Below are positions 25,201-35,480 of a stretch of 64,000 nucleotides of DNA, piece by piece (position 1 is the first letter of the stretch; each line of letters begins with the position of its first letter). The stretch covers positions 43,585,501 to 43,649,500 of the forward strand of contig JAYKYS010000001.1 in the NCBI GenBank assembly GCA_036924285.1. Direction: 5' to 3'. Origin of the DNA: Asterella californica (Eukaryota; Streptophyta; Marchantiopsida; Marchantiales; Aytoniaceae). The translations under genes and the position numbers were made by a program. The notes under the pieces are model-generated. The model did no database searches. It was given only the letters and a program-made list of their open reading frames with translations, and was not told where the DNA came from.

Positions 25201-25490
25201 GAAACAGGCTGACAGTTTTCATTCGTTCGCCCTCTCCCAGAGCTTAGCACGCGGAGCTTGAAGGCAAGCTCGATAGAGGTAAGAAGGCGGGGTGTTTACA
25301 TCGCCCGCATGGGAGAAATGATGGGGTGGGTCGTGCGGGGAATCTTTCACCCTCATTTAGTATGTAGTTGGCCAGTGGGATCAGAAGAACACCGGACCCA
25401 GTGCGCTGCTAGTTGTGTGCTCTTCTTGGCTTTGCCTAATAAAGTTTCGGTGAGCGTGCTGCCGCTTTTTTAGATTGAAAAGAAATTAAA
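19279..25490. other. Long interval without recognisable genes
   Basis: Only short scattered open frames occur on either strand, none with a recognisable motif, and no clear splice-linked set was found. The content looks like degraded intergenic or transposon-derived DNA. Small promoters or RNA genes cannot be excluded. Confidence 0.4.
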
Positions 25491-25498
25491 CAACATAG

Positions 25499-25790
25499 AA
25501 GTGTCGAACGAAGGGTACCACGTAAGAAGTGAGGTTCCAAGAACAGAACAGAGCCGCTCTAAGGAAAGAAGAAGGAAGATAGGAATTACGTCATAGAAAT
25601 GTCGAACAAAGGGTACCAAGGAAGAAGGAGGTTCCAAGAACATATTTAACAGAATAGACCCGCTGTAAGGAAGGAAGAAGGAAGATTGTGATGACGTCAT
25701 AGAAGTGTCGAAGGAAGGGTACCACGGAAGAAGTGAGGTTCCAAGAACAGAACAGAGCCGCTGTAAGGAAGAAGGAAGATTGGGATGACT
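25499..25790. repeat. Three tandem copies of a roughly 100-bp unit
   Basis: The units start near 25499, 25596 and 25701. Each has the order GTGTCGAA, AAGGGTACCA, GGTTCCAAGAACA and AAGGAAGAAGG. The junction between units two and three contains the palindrome TGACGTCA (25692-25699), and the junction between units one and two a degenerate form. They lie 0.2-0.5 kb upstream of the HARBI1-derived gene. Confidence 0.85.
25692..25699. promoter_or_regulatory. TGACGTCA palindrome (bZIP-type site)
   Basis: This is a perfect CRE/bZIP-type octamer inside the tandem repeats, about 0.3 kb upstream of the HARBI1-derived gene start. The degenerate copy one unit upstream reads TTACGTCA. A regulatory role is inferred from the motif alone. 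Confidence 0.3.
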
Positions 25791-26005
25791 TGATGGTGCC
25801 GTAAAACACTAGGCAAAATTTCGTCGGGCTGCGTAAGGTAACGGGCAGTGCACATAAGGTCACGGGTATAGATAAAATTTTACCGATGGCGTGCTTTACG
25901 CGCGTAAACCATTCCCTCGAGCAGCGGGCTTACCTGCGTAAGCCGGCTCGGGCAACAGCGTAGGCCACTGCGGGCAGTGCCTTCCGCTATACTACATGAC
26001 GGACT

Positions 26006-28247
26006 ATGGAGATGAAGGACATGGAAGAGGAAGAAGAGGAAATAGTGATGGACGAGGAACAGCAGAAGGTGTGGCAGGTGTTGCTCTTGCTGCTTGTGTA
26101 CGAAGAGCAGGCCAGAGTCGAGCAGGAGGAAATTGACAGACAGACGAAATTGCAGTGGGAGAGACTGGAATACGAGCACAGGAAACCGTTGGAGGAGCTG
26201 TTGCATCATTTCCGAAAACTGCAGGATGATTATGCAGAGCACGACAACACTGAAAGAAGCCGATTCAAGCGCGCTCGAGTGGCTGCGTACTCCATCGGAG
26301 CCGCTGTCGCTACTCAACAGAGTGTGCAGAGGAGGTTGTGGGTCAAGAATTGGTCTCAAGCTTGGTACGTCGCTGTTTCTGCACCATAACCACTTCATTC
26401 TCACAGTATAAATCTGTTCCTGGCATCATAAGCTCGGTCACTACCCGAAGTTGATAAAGACGTCGAGTGTCCATTGCTCTGTATGTGGGAATATCAAATC
26501 GATTATCAAACATTGGTTCATGCTGCAGTCGAACAAGGCAGATTCGACTTTAAATTCCAAATTTAGCAAGTTGCATAAAACTCGGGGTCGAATTGAGTGT
26601 CTAACATTTTGGTTGAATTGAGAGAGAAGTCAAGGGAGAAGGTTTCTTGCGGATTTTGAAGTCTCACAATTTCTTCTCTCGTTCTGTAATTTGGAGAACG
26701 GTCTGGTTTTTTATGTGAAATTAGTAGCCTCCGCTCGGAAGTGCTACATACCGAACACTCGAAGTGAGGACTAACAGGCCTTTGAAGTAGGCTCTGGTGT
26801 CAGTAGGTTGTTTGTATACTTAGACTAGGAGAATCTAAAATGTCATAGTCCCGTTATATGTTCCAATCAACTGGAACCAGGTCCGGAACAGAGGCATTTG
26901 TTGCCGTTGAAAACCGACGATCTAGTTTTCGTCATTCAAAGCTGACCTGCTATAAACCTCAGGCATCGGGAAAAGTGATGCAGAGATCGTATCATTTAAG
27001 CACATTCAGTCCCTTATTCCTATGATTCCTATACCTGTGATGCTGAAGGTCCGTTTCTGTGAGAGTTCTGTCGAAGCAGCGAAGAACATTTGAACTGAAC
27101 TGTACACACGCGAACCGAAATGGGATGGCGGGAGTCATCCTTCGACTAATTGGGCACTTGTAGGTCGTCTGAACTATTATCATGTCTAGTCGGGTGGCTT
27201 AACCACCTCATGCAGCAGATTCTTGAACTTGTGAGGTTTCTTGAGCAGGTGGGAGCGCTGCAACGATCCTCGATTTCCAGAGTTGGAGCTTCACAGAGCA
27301 TTCCGGATGAGCCGGCCCACATTTGAGGCTATATGTGAAGACCTGGGGTCAATCGTGGTAAGGGCGGCCATTCCTGTGAAACAGAGAGTGGCGGTGTGCA
27401 TATGGAGGCTGGCGACCGGCGAGCCTCTGCGTTGGGTGTCAAAGCGCTTCGGACTCGGCATTTCAACATGTGATAAGCTGATACTCGAACTCTGTGCCGC
27501 CATCAACGACGTCCTCCTGCCCAAGTATGTTCAGTGGCCGGCCGTGGATCGCGTACACGAAGTGATGGAAGATTTCGAAACCATATCCGGAATAGAAAAT
27601 GTTGTCGGATCAATGTACACCACGCACGTTCCCATAATCGCGCCCAAGATCAACGTGGGGGCGTATTTCAACAAAAGGCATACAGACCGGAATTAGAAAA
27701 CCTCCTACTCCATCACTTTACAAGGAGTGGTGGGCATTCGAGGATCTTTCACCGACGTATGCCTAGGATGGCCTGGCTCCATGTCGGACGATCGTGTCTT
27801 GGAAAATTCCGCACTGTACCAGAAAGGGAGCGGTGGCTCGCTCCAGGGCAGCTGGGTTGTAGGCAGCATGGGGTACCCAAATCTGGACTGGCTCCTCGTG
27901 CCGTATTCGCACACCGACCTTTCATGGGCTCAGCACACCTTGAACGAGAGGCTTATGGAGATTCAAAGGATCGGCAAGGGAGCGTTCAGTAGACTCAAAG
28001 GTCGATGGAAGTTCCTGCAACGGAAGACAGAGGTGAAACTGCAGGAGCTTCCCGTTCTTGGTGCGTGCTGTGTGCTGCACAGCGTTTGTGAGCAGCACGG
28101 TGAATGTTTTGATCTGGATACTACGAGGTTGTCGACGACGACATGTACCCCGAAGTGGCTCCGATGTCACTGACAGCGCTGGAAGCCCGTGACTCCATAG
28201 CCCAGCAGCTTATGCACAGTGTGCACATGAGTGCGGAGTTCATATAA
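26006..28247 (+). pseudogene. HARBI1-derived (plant domesticated Harbinger) gene, broken
   Basis: Exon 1 is 26006-26364 and exon 2 is 27249-28247. Splicing CTTG|GTACGT to GAGCAG|GTGG rebuilds a W-W-E-R-C junction typical of plant HARBI1-like proteins such as Arabidopsis AT5G12010. Exon 1 is acidic then helical and ends RRLWVKNW. Exon 2 has RVAVCIWRLATGEP, RFGLGISTC, the MYTTHVPIIAPK block, WPGSMSDD and RLKGRW. The first catalytic Asp of transposases is Tyr (M-Y-T-T-H) and the usual E-N-A-F reads K-G-A-F, so this is a domesticated, non-transposing lineage. A TAG at 27694-27696 replaces the expected Gln after R-H-T-D-R-N. A one-base shift near 28115-28125 separates the conserved tail, which resumes with V-V-D-D-D-M and ends at TAA 28245-28247. 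Without these lesions the product would be about 450 residues. It is probably a young pseudogene. Confidence 0.85.
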
Positions 28248-28312
28248 AAGCCTCGGGCAGGGTGCCGGGGGGCACATAGACCTGTGGCAGCTGAGAGAAC
28301 ATGGCACCCCAC

Positions 28313-28400
28313 CCTGTAGTCGTCTCACAAAATTACAAATAAATGCGCGCGTGTTTTACCAGATATTTAAGTCTTAAGCGTGCCATTAATCTCGTTACTG
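28313..28400 (+). repeat. Solo fragment of MULE terminal sequence
   Basis: From CCTGTAGTCGTCTCAC onward this stretch matches the TIR of the MULE at 38.1-43.1 kb (around 38236-38310), including ACAAAATTACAA and AAGCGTGCCA. It begins 65 bases after the HARBI1-derived reading frame. Confidence 0.65.
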
Positions 28401-28412
28401 GTAATAACAGAA

Positions 28413-28530
28413 CGGAGCAGACAACTACAGCGTCGGACTCGACGGATGGAGCAGACGGCTCGACGACAGAGCAGACGGCGAGCAGACGACTCGATGACTC
28501 GACGAGACGGAGCAGACGGCTCGACGCTGG
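28413..28530 (+). repeat. GAGCAGACGGCTCGACGA-type simple tandem repeat
   Basis: Irregular repeats of GAGCAGACGG and CTCGACGA words occur over about 120 bases. Any open frame through it is low complexity. Confidence 0.6.
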
Positions 28531-28539
28531 GATAGCAGC

Positions 28540-30634
28540 TGATCGATCTGAAGCTGATATTTGAAATTTGCCGCTCGTCTTTCCATCTCGGCTTTTTTGG
28601 TGCTGCTTGCGTGAAACTGTGAGTTAGTTCGTAGCCGGTCTTACGGTAAACACGACATTGCTTAATAGCAATATTGTGGGAGGACAGTGTTCTGTTATAG
28701 CGATTGAAGAGACTGATGATGGAAGAATACTCTCCAGTGGAGACGATGACAGAGGACTCGTTGTTTTCACCGAGTAGAGCTTTACAGCAAGGTCACGATG
28801 CGAACTTTGGGTCAATTTCATGTCACATCGTCAATTACAGTAACACGCAGCGATTTCCATGGAAGTATACTTACACTGCTTGTTCTCATCGATATCCAAA
28901 TGGAAGATTGTGTATGGTTAGCCGGAGGAAATCTGTTTGATGTCATCTCTCTGTCAAATCAGTGGAATTGTTCCGATTCAGCTTGTATGCCTGCGATAGT
29001 TCTATGAAAGGATTATCGTTGCAGTTGACTATATTCAATGAAGCCATGAAAGGATTACCGTTGCAGTTGACATTCAATGAAGCCACCGAGGTACTAGAAA
29101 TGACTGCCACGAACTTTAGAGAGCTCAGTGCAGAGTGACAAGATGAAGTGACCCAATGCGTGTTACGTTTTTCTCGAGTTTTATTGTGGATTTATCACTC
29201 GATCAAATCCACAATAAAACTCGTTTGATAGTAGATCGTATGAAGAGAGTGCAAATTATGGCACACACAGCTGTGGGAAACTTACCCATACAACGATCAA
29301 GCGCCAATCAGCAAAAAAATGAGAACTTTTCTGGTTGTACTCAGTCAGAACGGACAGCGAGTTTTGAAGAGCAGCTGAAAATGACAAGTGCTCTAGCTCT
29401 ACTCAATCTGGAAAAAGTGTGAGTTTTGAAGAGTTTGAGGATATGAGACGATGTTTAGCTTGAGGTTTATGACATGCTGAAAATTAGAAATTACAATGTA
29501 GAGGATGTGAATAAATAAGCATGTTCAGTTGTAAATCCTAGATGAGAGGCATGATAATTTGAATGAGTCGTATGCCTCGTCATTTTTCAGAGATTTTGTC
29601 ATTGTAGTGATTGTGTGTGTCGATCAGAGTTGCACTCAGAAGTGATCGTTACGTATTCGTGTACAGGTGTATCCGCAACTCTAATTCATCAACGTAGCTG
29701 AAATGAGTCATGTGAACTCTCTCTACACGCAATGGGTTCGATTCGTTAAGTTAAATCGTATAGAAGCTGAAGTGCTCTCAGTTGTTTCGTCAAGCAGATT
29801 CAGATTTTCATTTACATTTCATTCAGGTTTTCATTTGCTATATGCGTTCCAGTACTATCGAGAAGGAACGAGATAAGTGCATAGCATCAGATGCTTTTCT
29901 GTGCTTCAAAATGTTTTACGAACGTTTTTACAAGCTTCTTTCTTTATATCCCACATTATTAAGGAGTTGTTATGACAGGCAGAGATTATAGCTTCAGCTC
30001 TAGAACTACAGACGTTTGAAACTGTTCATGATTACAGTGTCTGAAAGTCATGGATGCTACTCGATGAGACTCATAAACGGCACCTGACCAAAAGAATCCA
30101 AATACTCACTGTACATGTCAGGCACAACATGATCCAACTGACCATGAATTTTGTGACTCGATGAGCACCCTTCAGTCGAAGATCGCTGGAGATGTACAAC
30201 CCATCACTTTACTAATCATTTTCGGTGTCAACCATCTACAAGATGGAACGAGGCCAGTCTCCAAGCGCTGCTCGGCTTGTAAGGTGAATAGTCGAATGTC
30301 AGGAGCTGCTTCTGTCATCCAGAAGTTCTGGCATTAATATACATATATAACATGAATGCTAAAAACGAAGCCGAGGCCAAGCAGAATCAATCTCGGTAGG
30401 TGTGTGACACGATGGCATCAATTTCACCTTTTCTCTCTCACCATTTTATCTGAAATAGGGAAAATGGCTGATGTCAGCCATTCAGCCATTTTCTCTCTCT
30501 TCACAATTTGCTCACAATCAGTTCTTCATCAATTTGCTGATCATGAACCTGCATTGTCAGTAACTTGAACGTGTACAAACACCGTTTACTCCATCTCTAT
30601 CTTCCGAAGCAAGGCTTGTTATGTAACTTATGAC
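28540..30634. other. Interval with small repeats, no gene recognised
   Basis: This interval holds a direct duplication of about 40 bases (29005-29044 and 29045-29084), a perfect 19-bp hairpin (29175-29223) and a short nested palindrome around GGCTGATGTCAGCC (30464-30477). Short open frames show no motif. Confidence 0.4.
29175..29223. repeat. Perfect 19-bp inverted repeat with 11-base loop
   Basis: Arms 29175-29193 and 29205-29223 are exactly complementary (outer bases CGAGTTTTATTG and CAATAAAACTCG). It could be a hairpin RNA seed, a transposon end or a foldback scar. Confidence 0.8.
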
Positions 30635-31246
30635 TATCTCTTACCCGCTATGACATTACACGTTAAGGATTCTTCCGTCGGCAGGTCTTGTGGAGTACTA
30701 CAGAGTGTACTTGTGAGACGACTACAGGGTTCGTTGTTGTAGTGTTCTCTGCTGCAAAGATTGCACATGTAACTTCTCAGTAAATTCCTGAGTCATGACG
30801 GATGCACACATGGATTGAGTGGGTCACACGCTGTATGGATGAAGTCATCAATGAGAGGCTCTTTTTTACCTTTAGAAGTTGCATCACCTACAGCAAGCTT
30901 GACGCTAAGCCCCGGTGGATGCATGCAAGCTAGCTCATGTAGCTTTGCTGTGTTTCCCTCATTAAGAGACGAAGAGACGACCAGAGCAGTAGTATGGAAG
31001 TCAGCAAGTACAGTCTCCGATCACTATAAAGGCTCAAAACAACTAGGAAACTATCTCAGCTGAGGCTTGGACAAATTTATCCTGAAAGATAGCCCTGGAA
31101 GGAATCTGGGATCTCAATCAAAACAGCAGTATCATGGATCTTGATTAGCATTCAACTGCAATAATGTTTAGAGGGCTTATGACAACATCAGCCTTGTCTT
31201 GTTTACAAGTACATAGGGGCAGATGTCTGTCCAGCTGATGCAATAT
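30635..31246 (+). repeat. Repeat A, left arm of a 12-kb-spaced inverted duplication
   Basis: About 612 bases are almost identical to the reverse complement of 43085-43703. Both copies carry the same 80-codon open frame (30815-31063 here) with only a few replacements, but that frame matches no known protein. The left boundary word is ATCTCTTACCCGCT. Confidence 0.9.
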
Positions 31247-31280
31247 GCCTATGTTAAACCACCTGGGCCCCTATTTTAAC

Positions 31281-31296
31281 GGTGGGTTAACCCACC
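31281..31296. repeat. 16-bp perfect palindrome
   Basis: GGTGGGTTAACCCACC is self-complementary. A related inverted partner (GTTAAACCACC) lies at about 31252-31262, and another relative (GGTGGGTTTACCACC) at about 31336-31350. The cluster resembles a transposon end. Confidence 0.7.
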
Positions 31297-32249
31297 TCTA
31301 ATCATTTTAGTCGTGACTTAGGAAAATCAGACGGAGGTGGGTTTACCACCAGTAATGCGGACACTTGTCACGAATTTATTCGTTATTTTCAGATCTTCAT
31401 CTACGATGCAAAACGTTCATCTCTTTGAGACCTAAAATCTGAACCAATCCGGACTCAAAACGGATGTCTGACGTGGACAAAAAGACAAAGAGAAAATTTC
31501 GGAATCTGTGACAGAATCTCGAGAATATTCTATTTTTGAATTTTGAAAAGTTCTAGTATGAAATCCTTTTGTTATTGTGACGACGTGATTCGAAATAAGA
31601 GCAGGTTCTACCTGAAAAGGCAAAAAAACGAAATTTTTTTTCTCCCGGAGCGTACGACGCCGGTCGGCGAGGACAGGCGCGTCCTGAATATACCGCCGGA
31701 AAATCTTTCCCGGTCCCGAACTCGCGTTTCCCGGTCCAGTTTCCGGTACCGGATTTAGTTTCCGGAGCAGAAACCGGAAATCGCCGCGCTGTTTTCTCCC
31801 ATTCCCCGCAGCTAACCCCACTATGGGCCGGCCATTCCCGACTCTTTCCTTTCCCCTTCTCGCTGAGTCCTCCGCCCGCCCTTCCTCTTCCCCTCTTTGC
31901 CTTCCGTTGTTTTTTATTACCTGAGCATTTCAGATAGCAGAAATATATTTTTTCACTTATTTTTCAGTTTTCTGTCTAAGTCTCTTAGTATAAGTCTCTT
32001 AGTCTTTCTGACTTTTGTTTTATAATTCAGTTCTCTTCTGAAATAATTATAGCTGTATTTTTGTTGTTAGGATTGTTTTTGTGAGCTTATTTTTCCTCTT
32101 CTGATTTGGAAAATAAGAGTGGTCATATTTTTATTTTATATTTAGTTTAGATTATTATAATTTTATTTCAATATTTTTATCTTTTTAGGTGATTTTTTGG
32201 GTCTCTAACTGACGAGTACTGGACCTCCGGACGGATAGGTCCGTTTTAC
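31297..32249. other. Upstream region of the SAP transposase
   Basis: The sequence is AT-rich from about 31900, with a C/G-rich patch of CCGG words near 31650-31780. No gene is supported. It may hold the promoter or a 5' exon of the transposase that follows. Confidence 0.35.
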
Positions 32250-34692
32250 TTGTCAAGTTTGGCGTTCATACCTCCTAGGGTACATCCACCACGACCGGAC
32301 GATAGACATAGACCTAGAGGATGTCCGGAGGTCCCTGGAGGGTTGATTAGGGTCCCAGAGTCGTTGCTTCCGCGGTATGTACAACTGATGCAACTTTTGG
32401 GACCTGGTGCAGGGCATGCTGCGGTTATGAACTTTCTGTTTGCAACTGCTCGGGTCGTTATTGATCAAAAGATCAGAGAGGCAGAGGTTCGAATAGAGAT
32501 TCCAGATGTAATTCCAGAGGAGGGTGATTTGGATCTACTTGCGCCTGAGATGGATGATGATGAGTTTGTGGCCGATCTAGATGTTTTGAATGCGTTGGGT
32601 GTTCAGGTATGATCTTCTTTACATCTCTTTCAAGCAAGCTCAAATATGCATGTAAAGTTGTGAATGTGTGTGCATTATAGATTTTCTTATTTGAATTGGC
32701 ATGTTTTATCTATAGGTGGCAGATGACGTGTTGGACTCTCAAGTCCCATTAGATCCAATACTAGATTCTCAGATCCCCAATGAAGTGGATGATCGTGAGC
32801 CACATGAGAGAGACATGAGAGAAGTTGACATACTTGTCGAGGATCTCCCGAGGGTTGGATTTGTATCTTTGTCTCGATTGAGGGAATTCTTTCAGGACTT
32901 CAAGGTGAAGTGTCCTCACCCAAGATGTGATAAGCTCTTGTTACCTCCAACAATCAAGGCTTTTCATCAGACTTGGAAGTTGAAGTTCAGTTGTGAGTGT
33001 CAGCACAAGTTTGTTTGGTTGTCGACGGAGATGGAGTTGTATTATGGGATCCTCGATGTCGTGTGCCGTATGTATCATTCTGCACTATGTGCGAGATTAG
33101 GATATACACAGTTGGATTCAATCTATGGAGAGGTTGGTCTACATCCTATAGGACGAAAGCACTTTTATGGATTTCAGAGCGGTAGGAGACGAAGGATAGG
33201 ATGGATTCAAGCAACACTTGACCGATGGACGATCAAGAAAGAGGAGGTTTAGTCGGAAGTTCTTGCACGGCATTTTCCGGACTTGAACCATGTACCCATG
33301 GGAGGTGAGTGTATTCACACTGAGCTAAGTCACTTGTTTATTACTCATGTTGTCATATCATGTGCATAAGTATTCTTACTCATAATGTCCTAAATATGTA
33401 TTTTTGAATTTGTCTTGTATGTCTTAGGAAACTTTGTTGTGTATGCTGATCTCCGTTACGACTCCACCCGAAATGGTTACAATGGCACTTGTGCATTCCT
33501 TGATGCGTCTGATGGTCGAGTCATCGAGATGGTAAATATGACTCGAGTCGAGGCAGGAGGAAATTCATGGTTGATCGAGGATGCGGCATTTGAGATCGGG
33601 ATCCAGCGATTGATAGCACGTGGTATTGTTCCGGACGAGGTTGTCCATGATGACAAGTCATCGGTGGATGTTATATTGCGTCGACACGGCATTGTGAGCC
33701 AGAAGGACCTATGGCACAAGTGCAAGAACGTGATCAAGAAGTTCTTAGCGGAGGTGTAGACCAAGAAGCGACCTCCCGGTGGTGTTGATGAAGCTGAGGT
33801 GATTGCAGACCTTGAGCTCCTTACAAAGAGACAACTGGAAGGATGGCTTCGATCTCAAGGAGCTTCGACTATGGGAAATAAACCCGTGTTGGTTCAACGA
33901 GTGGCTGGGATACGAGATCTTCGAGATAGTGAGGTCGTCGGTTCTCGACGATATATGTATCCAGAGCTGATGACTCACGGTATTGCAGACAAGCTGAAGG
34001 GATGGATTTACACTTGTTGTCAGCTGAATGCGAGGAGGACAGTCATGGTTGGTGGTCGTTATCTTACTGATGGTGAAGACGACACACGCATCTTAGTTTT
34101 GGGCATTCAGAACGCAGCCGATCATTGGGCAGGAGATCACAGGACGTGCATGACTCTACCTGGAGACAGACCTTGCTGCAATATCCCGGACCTAAATAGA
34201 CCCGCATCAGACACATATTATCTCCGAGGTATGTTCTCTATATTCTAATGTCAATAATTGCTTAGACTTGTGCATATTAGATAGACATAATCTTGATTAT
34301 GATGTAAATTAAATGATGTCTCCATTGTAGATTCTCCTACTCATCGAGCTATGGTAGAATTCATGAAGAAGACCATTACGTCAGCGAAGATGCGATTTTA
34401 TACGAGAGCTCGAGAGAACTATATGTCAGAGACTTTCAACTCGGTCATAAACAAGTTTGCCACGAAAAGGACACATTTTGCGAAGTCACATGAAGCTCGA
34501 TTAGCGGCATGTTGCATGGACTGGAACGAGAATATACGTCGGGAGCCCATCAAGATTTATCAGCGACGTCCTCAACATACGACAGTGCGCAACCGGACTC
34601 AGACACGCCGAGAGCTACCTGAGAGAACAACTGCATGGAAGACTGAGTTGAGGGACGCGATATTCGGCGAGCATACCGCTCCGTCTTTGTAA
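32250..34692 (+). pseudogene. Four-exon DDE-type transposase with zinc-binding and SAP domains
   Basis: Exons are 32250-32606, 32716-33304, 33428-34228 and 34331-34692, joined in phase through GTATGA, GTGAGT and GTATGT donors. Exon 2 has a Cys/His cluster (CPHPRC, then CECQHKFVW). Exon 3 has an RNase-H-like start (YADLRYDS), then VVHDDKSSVD and DLWHKCKN. After these comes a SAP DNA-binding motif (LTKRQLEGWLRSQG, about 33817-33900). Exon 4 has ETFNSVINKFATKR. The same order, with a D-V-W-H-K motif and an E-x-F-N block, occurs in a family of uncharacterised animal transposases, from my general knowledge. Two in-frame TAG codons (33250-33252 and 33757-33759) break it. No upstream ATG in frame was found, so the 5' end is uncertain. 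Terminal repeats were not identified. Confidence 0.75.
33817..33905 (+). other. SAP domain within the transposase
   Basis: This is a helix-turn-helix SAP motif of about 30 residues with the expected Leu/Trp-Leu spacing and a G-N-K-P-V-L-V turn. SAP domains bind AT-rich scaffold DNA. It sits between the catalytic Asp block and the Glu block. Confidence 0.6.
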
Positions 34693-35480
34693 GTATTTAA
34701 CTTGTTTGTCCACTGGATGTAATTCATACTTAACTTTCTAAAAGAGATTTTAGAAGTTGTGAATGTTAATAATATATTAATTGATAATTTGATTGTTTCT
34801 ACACAGGTGACGAACAACAAGTACGAAAGTACCAGTTAGCAACATTTTTCATTGTTGAATATTCAACATAGTACATACTCTTTTTCATCCTATATGACTT
34901 GTTATTTTTTCAAAGAGTATTCAAGTATAACTATTTATCGAGGCGGCCGATGGTTTAATTTTCCATGATGGTTTCCTCCTCCAGATATTAATTTAGTTTG
35001 ATTTTTCTCTGTGCTTTTTGGAGGGAATAAATGAAACTAACCCTAACAATTAATTGCTACAACTTAGGGTGAATAAATTATTGCTATTGCTTATTTCCTT
35101 CTACGCTATTTTCAGAACAGTAAATTAAACAGTTTGCTTCACTTTTATGTTTATTACTATACCTTTAATTTTAATATTTCCCTTTCTTCTTTAGGGTTTT
35201 CACTTCACTTGATTCATAATTAATGCTCGTTTTTACTCCCGAAACAAATGACTCAGATGGGTCAAGTCAAGACCCTTTTGAAATTCCTCCTCCTCCCGAA
35301 TATTAGCGATGGTTTAGTGTTGCGACGCGTCTCATGAATCCCGTAGACTTCAACGCAAAATAACGATCAGGGGCTTCTGGCTTCTGGTTCTTTCCTGGAT
35401 CCGGCTGTTCCGCAGAAACCTCTTGTCTGTTTTGTAGACCTCCAGACAGTGTACCTTCATATTCTCCTGTCCCATCTCAT
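34693..35480. other. AT-rich interval, nothing recognised
   Basis: This is the downstream flank of the transposase. No open frame or repeat is supported. Confidence 0.4.

Noticed and set aside
28680..28760. Hammerhead ribozyme, from a CTGATGA word near 28708
   Set aside because: The matching GAAAC box and three-way stem arrangement are absent.
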